Source: an uncultured bacterium
GTDB taxonomy: Bacteria; Bacillota; Clostridia; Lachnospirales; Lachnospiraceae
Assembly: GCA_946061355.1 (NCBI GenBank)
Contig: CAMGRE010000051.1
Coordinates: 1-12,757 of the forward strand
DNA length: 12,757 nt
Reading direction: 5' to 3'
Shown: positions 6,589-12,677 of the stretch, one piece after another
Position numbering within the stretch: the first letter of the stretch is position 1
Layout: each line of letters begins with the position of its first letter
Program-made: the position numbers and the translations under genes
Notes under the pieces: model-generated
What the model saw: only the letters and a program-made list of their open reading frames with translations
Database searches by the model: none
Told to the model about the DNA's origin: nothing

Positions 6589-7101
6589 ATGCAGAGAATC
6601 GCAACATTTCAGAAAGTGAGCAAAGAGCGTTTTATACAGGATTTCATGGATTCTGTTTCCGGTTATAATGCAGAGGATGCCGGCAGACTGTATGAGGAGA
6701 TTAGATTGCCGAAGCGTGCGACAAAGGGCAGCGCAGGGTATGACTTCTATGCGCCGGTGACGTTTACGTTGCATCCCGGTCAGACGATCAAGCTGCCGAC
6801 AGGGATCCGTGCACAGATGGAGGAAGGCTGGGTGCTTTCTCTCTATCCACGGAGTGGGCTTGGATTCAAATATCGGTTGCAGCTGAATAATACGGTGGGT
6901 ATCATTGACAGTGACTATTTCTATTCCGACAATGAGGGACACATTATGGCCCGGATCACGAATGATTCCAATGAGGATAAGGTTCTGCAGGTAGAGCAGG
7001 GAACAGGATTTATGCAGGGAATCTTTACACAGTTTGGCATCACGACGGATGATGATGCGGACGGCGTGCGAAACGGCGGTTTCGGAAGTACAACAAAATA
7101 G
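6589..7101 (+). CDS. dut: dUTP diphosphatase (trimeric dUTPase family)
   Basis: dUTPase hydrolyses dUTP to dUMP and pyrophosphate, limiting uracil in DNA and feeding dTMP synthesis. Motifs are in order: I, AGYDFYA (49-55); II, YPRSG (86-90); III, GIIDSDY (104-110), with extra residues before the closing EGHI; and V, GGFGST (163-168) near the C-terminus. Motif IV reads GTGFMQGIF (138-146) rather than the classical GxRIAQ. The 170 residues include about 35 N-terminal residues not found in the minimal enzyme. AAGGAG ends 9 nt before ATG 6589. The 59-bp gap from nrdG and the shared theme of dNTP supply suggest cotranscription with nrdDG. A relaxed substrate range is possible but unsupported. Confidence 0.93.
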   Translation: MQRIATFQKVSKERFIQDFMDSVSGYNAEDAGRLYEEIRLPKRATKGSAGYDFYAPVTFTLHPGQTIKLPTGIRAQMEEGWVLSLYPRSGLGFKYRLQLNNTVGIIDSDYFYSDNEGHIMARITNDSNEDKVLQVEQGTGFMQGIFTQFGITTDDDADGVRNGGFGSTTK

Positions 7102-7118
7102 TGCTTGCTTTCATACGA
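7088..7118 (+). promoter_or_regulatory. Weak sporulation-sigma promoter candidate for the GerA-like gene
   Basis: CATACGA (7112-7118) matches the sigma-G -10 CATnMTA at six of seven positions. GTACA (7088-7092) is a four-of-five match to the -35, but the spacer is 19 bp, a little long. Extended by one base to CATACGAT, the same box also resembles a sigma-E -10. A start here would fall at the 5' foot of the nested hairpin. Tentative. Confidence 0.3.
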
Positions 7119-7124
7119 TGAATA

Positions 7125-7177
7125 AAAAAACTCCTTTTACAGACAATAAAAGAAATATTGTCCGAAAGGAGTTTTTT
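7125..7177 (+). terminator. Nested hairpin terminator of dut that contains the next gene's ribosome site
   Basis: A 13-bp outer stem pairs 7125-7137 (A6 CTCCTTT) with 7165-7177 (AAAGGAG T6). Inside it a second 7-bp stem pairs GACAATA (7142-7148) with TATTGTC (7156-7162) around an AAAGAAA loop. It ends in six T residues, fitting a rho-independent terminator 23 bp after dut. The 3' arm AAAGGAG (7165-7171) is also the only good Shine-Dalgarno for the GTG at 7181, so the folded RNA would mask it. Confidence 0.85.
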
Positions 7178-7180
7178 GTT

Positions 7181-8641
7181 GTGGGAAAAAAGATGGAAGG
7201 CACAGAGCAGGAACGAAACGGTGAGAAACGATTGATGATGACGGATAGATTACAGGAGAGTATGCAGTATCTGAACAGGCGGCTTGCGGTGGACAAGAAC
7301 TTTGACATGTTATACCGCGTTATCCATATCGGCGGAAAGGAAGCGGCCTTTTATTTTATTGACGGGTTCTGCAAGGATGAGATGATGGAGAAGCTGCTCC
7401 AGTATTTCATCAGCATTAAGGAAGACGAGATGAGTGAGGATGTCCACGGCATGCTCAAAAAGCATATGCCGTATGTCGAGGTGGATGTCAGTGATCAGTG
7501 GGAGACGATCATCCGCAATATCATGTCGGGCGTTTTTGGATTATTTATTGACGGTTATGAGAAATGTATCCTGATCGATTCCAGAACCTATCCCGCGAGA
7601 AGTGTGTCGGAGCCGGAGAAGGACAAGGCCCTGCGTGGTTCCAAGGACGGCTTTGTGGAGACGGTGGTGTTTAACACGGCGTTGATCAGAAGGCGTATCC
7701 GGAGCACGGAGCTTCGCATGGAGATGCTGAATGCCGGGGACAGTTCCCAGACGGATATTGTGTTGTGCTATATGGAATCGAGAGTCAATCAGGATTATCT
7801 GCAGAAGCTTAAGACACGTATCAGTGAGATCAAGGTGGACGCGCTGACGATGAATCAGGAGAGCCTGGCGGAGTGTCTGTATAAGCGGTGCTGGTATAAT
7901 CCTTTTCCCAAATTTAAGTTCACGGAGCGTCCGGACACGGCTGCGGCACAGATCCTGGAGGGAGATATTGTGATCCTGGTGGACAATTCGCCCTCCGCCA
8001 TGATCACGCCGACCACTGTCTTTGACGTGGTTGAGGAAGCGGATGACTATTATTTCCCGCCGATCACAGGGACCTATCTGCGCCTGTCTCGCTTTCTGAT
8101 CGCTGTGCTGACCTATTTCCTGACACCGACATTTCTGTTGCTCATGCAGAATCCGGAATGGATACCGGAGAGCTTTGCTTTTATCATGGTGAAGGATACG
8201 ATCAATATCCCGCTGATCTGGCAGTTTATCCTGCTGGAACTTGCGATAGACGGTCTGCGTCTTGCGGCAGTCAATACACCGAACATGCTCAGCACACCGC
8301 TCAGTGTACTGGCAGCGCTCGTGCTCGGGGAATTCTCCGTCAACAGCGGGTGGTTCAACAGTGAGGTCATGCTTTATATGGCGTTTGTGGCGATCGCAAA
8401 CTATACACAGGCGAGCTATGAACTTGGGTATGCGTTAAAGTTCATGAGGATCCTGAATCTGATCCTGACAAGTATATTCGGCCTTTGGGGATATGTTGCT
8501 GCCGTTGTTTTCTGCATTGTAGCGATTGTATGCAACCGGACGGTGGCAAGCACCAGCTATATTTACCCGCTGGTTCCGTTTGACGGCAAAAAACTTTGCA
8601 GGAGATTTTTCAGACTGAGACTGCCGGAGGCGAGAAAGTAG
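7181..8641 (+). CDS. GerA-family spore germination protein, SpoVAF-like
   Basis: GerA-family A subunits and SpoVAF are inner-membrane spore proteins involved in nutrient-triggered germination and ion or dipicolinate release. The 486-residue product has a soluble N-terminal domain (about 1-300), with GGKEAAFYFIDGF near 51-63 and ILEGDIVILVDNSPSA near 257-272. About five hydrophobic segments follow from roughly residue 305 to 455. The membrane part contains LAIDGLRLAAVNTP and YPLVPFDGKK, closer to my memory of SpoVAF than to GerAA/GerBA. The length also fits (about 490). I start it at GTG 7181 because AAAGGAG lies 9 nt upstream; the frame is open further 5', but that would overlap dut and cross the hairpin. 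No B or C germinant-receptor subunits and no spoVA genes adjoin it, so it stands alone. Confidence 0.88.
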   Translation: MGKKMEGTEQERNGEKRLMMTDRLQESMQYLNRRLAVDKNFDMLYRVIHIGGKEAAFYFIDGFCKDEMMEKLLQYFISIKEDEMSEDVHGMLKKHMPYVEVDVSDQWETIIRNIMSGVFGLFIDGYEKCILIDSRTYPARSVSEPEKDKALRGSKDGFVETVVFNTALIRRRIRSTELRMEMLNAGDSSQTDIVLCYMESRVNQDYLQKLKTRISEIKVDALTMNQESLAECLYKRCWYNPFPKFKFTERPDTAAAQILEGDIVILVDNSPSAMITPTTVFDVVEEADDYYFPPITGTYLRLSRFLIAVLTYFLTPTFLLLMQNPEWIPESFAFIMVKDTINIPLIWQFILLELAIDGLRLAAVNTPNMLSTPLSVLAALVLGEFSVNSGWFNSEVMLYMAFVAIANYTQASYELGYALKFMRILNLILTSIFGLWGYVAAVVFCIVAIVCNRTVASTSYIYPLVPFDGKKLCRRFFRLRLPEARK

Positions 8642-8709
8642 AGCAGATCGAGCGGGAACAACGCTGCCGGTTAACATGTATTTTTCCTGATGCATACAGG
8701 CAATGAGCG

Positions 8710-8738
8710 TTGTATTCCAAAGATACAAGTGATAAAAT
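8710..8738 (+). promoter_or_regulatory. Candidate extended -10 promoter of feoAB
   Basis: TAAAAT (8733-8738) is preceded by TGA, giving the extended -10 form TGnTAAAAT. A weak -35, TTGTAT (8710-8715), is 17 bp upstream. The start would be near 8745, 36 nt before feoA. Confidence 0.5.
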
Positions 8739-8744
8739 ATATCA
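8730..8744 (+). promoter_or_regulatory. Fur-box-like operator over the feoAB -10
   Basis: TGATAAAATATATCA matches the 7-1-7 Fur consensus TGATAATnATTATCA at 11 of 14 defined positions, with all mismatches in the A/T-rich centre. It covers the predicted -10, where iron-loaded Fur would block transcription. Fur control of feo genes is well known. Confidence 0.6.
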
Positions 8745-8780
8745 GGAAAATCATAAGAGATATCGAAAGGCAGAGAAGTC

Positions 8781-9005
8781 ATGACGTTGTATGAAGGAAC
8801 AAAGGATAAAAGCTATCGTGTGGAAGGGCTTTTTGTGGAAGAGGCAGTGACCAGACGGCTTCAGGCGCTTGGCTTAAATGACGGCACTGTCCTTAAAATT
8901 TTAAACAGGAAAAAACGGGGCGCGATGATTATACAGGTGCGGGGCACCAGACTTGCTTTGGGAAAGCACATTTCTTCCTGCATTGAAGTGAAGGAGGAAG
9001 CATAA
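8781..9005 (+). CDS. feoA: Ferrous iron transport protein A
   Basis: FeoA is the small cytoplasmic SH3-like partner of the FeoB ferrous-iron transporter. The 74-residue product has the typical length and features: YRVEGLFVEEAVTRRLQALGL, which resembles the conserved turn-helix that follows the first strand, then DGTVLKILNRKK and RGTRLALGKHISSCIEV as the C-terminal beta strands. The start is ATG 8781, with AAAGG about 10 nt upstream. The gene is followed almost immediately by feoB (1 bp between the stop and the ATG), and the feoB ribosome site lies in its last codons, so the two are surely cotranscribed and probably translationally coupled. Confidence 0.95.
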   Translation: MTLYEGTKDKSYRVEGLFVEEAVTRRLQALGLNDGTVLKILNRKKRGAMIIQVRGTRLALGKHISSCIEVKEEA

Positions 9006-9006
9006 A

Positions 9007-11025
9007 ATGGAGCATGTTAACACGGCTGATGGAAAAAGAGAAGTCCATGTGGCATTTGTCGGGAATCCGAACTGCGGAAAAACAACACTGTTCAATGCCC
9101 TGACAGGGTCCAAATTAAAGGTGGCAAACTGGCCGGGCGTTACCGTGGAGAAAAAAGAGGGCAGTGCGGTCTATGAAGATTGTAATCTGACACTGATCGA
9201 TACCCCCGGTATCTATTCTCTGACCTGTTACACCATAGAGGAGAAGGTGACCAGGCAGTGTGTTATGGATGATGACATAGAAGTGATCGTCAATATTGTA
9301 GACGCTTCGTCGCTTGAGCGTAACCTCTATCTGACGTTACAACTTCTGGAGCTCGGCAAGCCGGTGGTGCTGGCACTCAATATGATGGATATCGTGAAGG
9401 AACGCGGCATGGAGATTGACTTGCACAGACTGCCGGAACTTCTCGGTGGGATCCCTGTGGTCCCGGTATCTGCGGCAAAGCGTACCGGGCTTGAGATCCT
9501 GCTTCATGCCGTGGTCCATCATTATGAGGAAGGACCGTCGTCCCATGTGGTGACCTACAGGCAGGATATTGAGGAGAAGATCGCGAAGCTTGAGGTGGTG
9601 ATGCAGGCGCGGTTTCCGGATCACGCATCGGTGCGCTGGCATGCGATCAAGCTGATGGAAGATGACGAGGATGTCTGGCGCGAGCATCCCGTTTCGGTCA
9701 CCGATATTGTGGATCGCAATTATGAGAAAGATATCATCCAGCAGAAGTATCAGTACATAGAAACAATTGTCAAAGAAGTGTTGTTTCACAAGGAGAAGAA
9801 AGCAGCCTTTACCGAGAAAATCGACAGTGTCCTGACACATTCTTTCTGGGGTGTGCCCGTCTTTTTGATGATCATGGGGCTGGTGTTTTTCCTGACATTT
9901 TCAGTCGGGGATTTCCTGAAAGGCGGATTTGAGGTAGTGATCTCATTTTTGTCGGTGGAGGCGGAAACCATTCTCACTTCTGTCGGCTGTGCCGGTTGGC
10001 TGATCTCGCTGATCACGGACGGCATCATTGCGGGGGTGGGAGGGATCCTTACGTTTATTCCCAATATCGTGATCCTGTTCCTGGCACTTGCGATTCTGGA
10101 AGACAGCGGGTACATGTCCAGAGTGGCGTATGTGATGGACGGTATCATGGGGAAAGCCGGACTCTCGGGTAAGGCGTTCCTGCCGATGGTACTGGGATTC
10201 GGATGTACCGTGCCGGCCATCATGGCAACCAGAGCGCTTGAGACGGAGCATGACAGGCGCAAGACGATGCTTGTCACGCCGTTTATGTCATGTTCTGCAA
10301 GACTGCCTATTTATGTTTTGTTTTCGGATATGTTTTTCCCGAGACATTCTGTGATTGCAGCGTTCTCCATGTATGTGATCGGTATGCTCGTTGCGATTGC
10401 CATAGCGCTGCTTATGCAGAAATTTGAGAAAGGGCAGGAAAACGAATCGCTGCTGATTGAACTTCCGGAATATAAGAGACCGAACGGAAGGACCATTGCC
10501 ATCTATGTGTGGGCAAAGCTCAAGGACTATCTGGAGAAGGCGGGAACGGTGATCTTTGTGGCATCGATCCTGATCTGGTTTTTGCTGAATTTCGGTTTCC
10601 ACGGCATGGTTACCGATGCTTCGGACAGCTTCGGAGCGGTCCTCGGCAGATGGATGGTGCCGCTTCTTAAGCCGGCAGGCCTCGGTATGTGGCAGATTGG
10701 TGTGGCGCTGATCTCCGGCATTTCGGCAAAAGAAGTGGTGGTTTCCAGTTTTGCTGTGCTGTTTGGGGTGATCAATGCCAATTCCGAGACGGGCATGCAG
10801 ACGATCATTGCCCATATCAATGCGCAGTATCCGGGATTTGGACCGTTAAATGCCTATGCGCTGATGGTGTTTTGCCTGTTGTATGTACCTTGTATGGCAA
10901 CGATCGCAACGGTAAAAAAGGAGAGCGGTTCCTGGAAATTTACAGGGGCTATGGTAGTGTTCCAACTCTTGCTTGCGTGGGTGGCGGCTGTGCTTGTGTA
11001 TCAGATCGGTAGTCTGTTTCTCTGA
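9007..11025 (+). CDS. feoB: Ferrous iron transport protein B (GTPase-transporter)
   Basis: FeoB is the inner-membrane Fe(II) importer with an N-terminal G domain. The 672-residue protein shows all G motifs: G1 GNPNCGKTT (19-27), G2 threonine in WPGVTVEKK (T46), G3 DTPG (65-68), G4 NMMD (125-128) and G5 SAAK (155-158). A helical linker follows to about residue 270. The rest is polytopic membrane, starting near VFLMIMGLVFFL and including two Gate-type repeats, with signature GFGCTVPAIMATR (near 397-409) and ISGISAKEVVVSS in the C-terminal half. It is somewhat shorter than the E. coli protein (773), as is common in Clostridia. AAGGAGG lies 9 nt before the ATG, within feoA. No feoC is present. 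Confidence 0.98.
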   Translation: MEHVNTADGKREVHVAFVGNPNCGKTTLFNALTGSKLKVANWPGVTVEKKEGSAVYEDCNLTLIDTPGIYSLTCYTIEEKVTRQCVMDDDIEVIVNIVDASSLERNLYLTLQLLELGKPVVLALNMMDIVKERGMEIDLHRLPELLGGIPVVPVSAAKRTGLEILLHAVVHHYEEGPSSHVVTYRQDIEEKIAKLEVVMQARFPDHASVRWHAIKLMEDDEDVWREHPVSVTDIVDRNYEKDIIQQKYQYIETIVKEVLFHKEKKAAFTEKIDSVLTHSFWGVPVFLMIMGLVFFLTFSVGDFLKGGFEVVISFLSVEAETILTSVGCAGWLISLITDGIIAGVGGILTFIPNIVILFLALAILEDSGYMSRVAYVMDGIMGKAGLSGKAFLPMVLGFGCTVPAIMATRALETEHDRRKTMLVTPFMSCSARLPIYVLFSDMFFPRHSVIAAFSMYVIGMLVAIAIALLMQKFEKGQENESLLIELPEYKRPNGRTIAIYVWAKLKDYLEKAGTVIFVASILIWFLLNFGFHGMVTDASDSFGAVLGRWMVPLLKPAGLGMWQIGVALISGISAKEVVVSSFAVLFGVINANSETGMQTIIAHINAQYPGFGPLNAYALMVFCLLYVPCMATIATVKKESGSWKFTGAMVVFQLLLAWVAAVLVYQIGSLFL

Positions 11026-11059
11026 ATAGGTACAGCATTTTTTCGTATGGTGGAAGGTT

Positions 11060-11077
11060 TTGTTAAAAAAATAACAA
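11060..11077 (+). promoter_or_regulatory. Rex-box-like operator upstream of the hydrogenase
   Basis: TTGTTAAAAAAATAACAA matches the clostridial Rex consensus TTGTTAAnnnnTTAACAA at 13 of 14 defined positions. The symmetry extends one T/A pair farther on both sides. It lies 7 bp before the predicted -35. Rex is the NADH-sensing repressor of fermentation and hydrogenase genes, which fits the gene it precedes. The lack of a U-tract argues against a feoB terminator. Confidence 0.7.
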
Positions 11078-11084
11078 AAAGAAC

Positions 11085-11113
11085 TTGATTTCCGAATCTG
11101 TTTGTGTGAAAAT
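11085..11113 (+). promoter_or_regulatory. Candidate sigma-A promoter of the hydrogenase
   Basis: TTGATT (11085-11090) and GAAAAT (11108-11113), with a preceding TGT, are 17 bp apart: four of six matches each plus an extended -10. The start would be near 11120. It sits immediately downstream of the Rex-like operator. Confidence 0.45.
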
Positions 11114-11119
11114 AGATAC

Positions 11120-11151
11120 AGACAGAGCGGCATCTTGTGTGGATTCTGTCT
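11120..11151 (+). promoter_or_regulatory. Leader hairpin of the hydrogenase mRNA
   Basis: AGACAGA (11120-11126) pairs with TCTGTCT (11145-11151), a perfect 7-bp stem with an 18-nt loop. It falls at the predicted 5' end of the transcript and 18 nt before the GGAGGA ribosome site, which it does not cover. It may stabilise the mRNA; a regulatory role is unproven. Confidence 0.35.
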
Positions 11152-11178
11152 TAGGATAATGATTTTACGGAGGAAGCC

Positions 11179-12672
11179 ATGCGGGGAATTGATACACAGG
11201 TTAGAAAGATACGAAGAAGAGTATTTAAAGAGATTGCGTCTCTTGCCTATCATTCGGAGAATCTGATTGATGATGTGGAGGCATTACCCTACAAAATTAT
11301 AAATTATACGGAAGCGACATACCGTGAAAGTGTGTACCGGGAGCGCGCCGTTGTGCGTGAGCGGATCAGGCTGGCGATGGGTATGTCACTGCGGCCTGAG
11401 AATGCCCCTGTCCATGTGACGCAGGGATTGGAGGAGAGCAATATCGGTGAGAAGTACTACGAGCCGCCGCTGATGCAAGTGATTCCTTCCGCCTGCAATG
11501 CATGTCCTGAGAACAGTTATATGGTTACGGACAGGTGTATGGGGTGTGTTGCGCATCCCTGTCAGGAGGTTTGCCCCAGAGGAGCAATCTCCATGGTAAA
11601 CGGGAAATCATATATTGATCCAGATAAGTGTGTAAAATGCGGTAAATGTAAAGCCGTTTGCCCTTATGATGCGATATCCCATCAGATCAGGCCGTGTGCG
11701 GCTGCCTGCGGGGTCGGAGCGATCAAGAGCGATGAATCGGGGCGTGCGGTGATCGACAGTGATCTGTGTGTTTCCTGCGGACAGTGTATGGTGAGCTGCC
11801 CGTTTGGTGCAATTGCGGACAAATCACAGATTTTTCAGCTCATCCGTGCCATGCAGGCCGGCGGGGAGATCATTGCGCAGGTGGCGCCTGCCTTTGTGGG
11901 ACAGTTCGGACCGAAGGTGACGCCGGATATGTTGAAGACGGCTCTGAAGGAGCTTGGCTTTGCAGATGTGTATGAGACGGCGATCGGAGCCGATATGGGA
12001 GCGATCACGGAGGCTGAGCATTACGTGAATGAGGTGGCATCAGGAAAACTTCCGTTCCTGCTCACTTCCTGCTGTCCTTCATGGTCAATGTTAGCAAAGA
12101 AATTTTTCCCGGAGACGATTGATAAAATATCCAATGCGCTGACACCTATGGTTGCAACAGCGAGAGTCATCAAAAAGGAACATCCCGATGCAAAGGTGGT
12201 ATTTATCGGTCCGTGTGCTTCCAAGAAGCTGGAAGCGTCCAGAAGGACGGTCCGTTCAGATGTGGATTTTGTCATCACGTTTGAGGAGCTGGTCGGTATG
12301 TTTGAGGCCAAAGGAATCCTGCTTGAGGAGATTCAGGCGATGGATGAGATGAATGATGCGACCGGTGCCGGAAGAGGCTATAGTGTGGCCGGAGGTGTTG
12401 CGAACGCCATAGAGGATTGTATCAGGGAGTATTACCCGGATGTGGAGGTTAATATCGAGCATGCGGAGGGTCTTTCGGAGTGTAAGAAGATGCTCATGCT
12501 CGCCAAAGTCGGGAAGAAGAACGGATGTCTGATCGAGGGAATGGGATGTCCGGGCGGCTGTGTGGCGGGAGCGGGAACGAATATCCCGATCGCTCAGGCG
12601 GCGAAAGAAGTGGGACAGTTTAAGGCTGCGGCAGAACACAGACTGCCGGATATCAATATTACGGAGGAGTAA
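11179..12672 (+). CDS. Monomeric [FeFe]-hydrogenase, group-B-like
   Basis: The enzyme makes or oxidises H2 in fermentation. After an N-terminal segment of about 105 residues with no cysteines, a ferredoxin-like region follows: cysteines at 106-132, then CVKCGKCKAVCP (151-161), the irregular PCAAAC (172-177) and CVSCGQCMVSCP (197-207). The H-cluster domain has L1 TSCCPSW (296-302, with C298 ligand and C299 proton-relay cysteine), L2 GPCASKKLE (344-352) and L3 EGMGCPGGCVAG (453-464), with C346, C457 and C461 as ligands. Glycine replaces the methionine of the classical L2 MPCxxKxxE, and L3 has GAG for GGG. These features and the short single-chain layout fit the group B branch rather than HydA1-type. 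GGAGGA lies 4 nt before ATG 11179. Function is confident; subgroup is from memory. Confidence 0.9.
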   Translation: MRGIDTQVRKIRRRVFKEIASLAYHSENLIDDVEALPYKIINYTEATYRESVYRERAVVRERIRLAMGMSLRPENAPVHVTQGLEESNIGEKYYEPPLMQVIPSACNACPENSYMVTDRCMGCVAHPCQEVCPRGAISMVNGKSYIDPDKCVKCGKCKAVCPYDAISHQIRPCAAACGVGAIKSDESGRAVIDSDLCVSCGQCMVSCPFGAIADKSQIFQLIRAMQAGGEIIAQVAPAFVGQFGPKVTPDMLKTALKELGFADVYETAIGADMGAITEAEHYVNEVASGKLPFLLTSCCPSWSMLAKKFFPETIDKISNALTPMVATARVIKKEHPDAKVVFIGPCASKKLEASRRTVRSDVDFVITFEELVGMFEAKGILLEEIQAMDEMNDATGAGRGYSVAGGVANAIEDCIREYYPDVEVNIEHAEGLSECKKMLMLAKVGKKNGCLIEGMGCPGGCVAGAGTNIPIAQAAKEVGQFKAAAEHRLPDINITEE

Positions 12673-12677
12673 ACAGT

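Larger units (their letters stand above)
8682..8750 (+). repeat. 10-bp inverted repeat framing the feoAB promoter region
   Basis: TTTTCCTGAT (8682-8691) is the exact inverse complement of ATCAGGAAAA (8741-8750). The arms are 49 bp apart. A second inverted repeat, TTGTAT (8710-8715) with ATACAA (8723-8728), lies between. No U-tract follows, so this is not a terminator. The outer right arm overlaps the Fur-like box and lies beyond the predicted start, so only part of the structure would be in the mRNA. Confidence 0.6.

Noticed and set aside
7034..7180. 5' extension of the GerA-like frame into dut
   Set aside because: It would overlap dut by 68 bp, read through the terminator and lacks a ribosome site; GTG 7181 has AAAGGAG at 9 nt and gives the normal N-terminal layout.
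8642..8780. Riboswitch (for example NiCo-type) before feoA
   Set aside because: Inverted repeats are present, but I could not place the conserved core bases of the NiCo class, and the promoter appears to lie late in the region, leaving only about 36 nt of leader. A covariance-model search would decide.
11058..11079. Terminator of feoB
   Set aside because: The A/T-only palindrome has no G+C stem and no following U-tract; the Rex-operator reading fits better.
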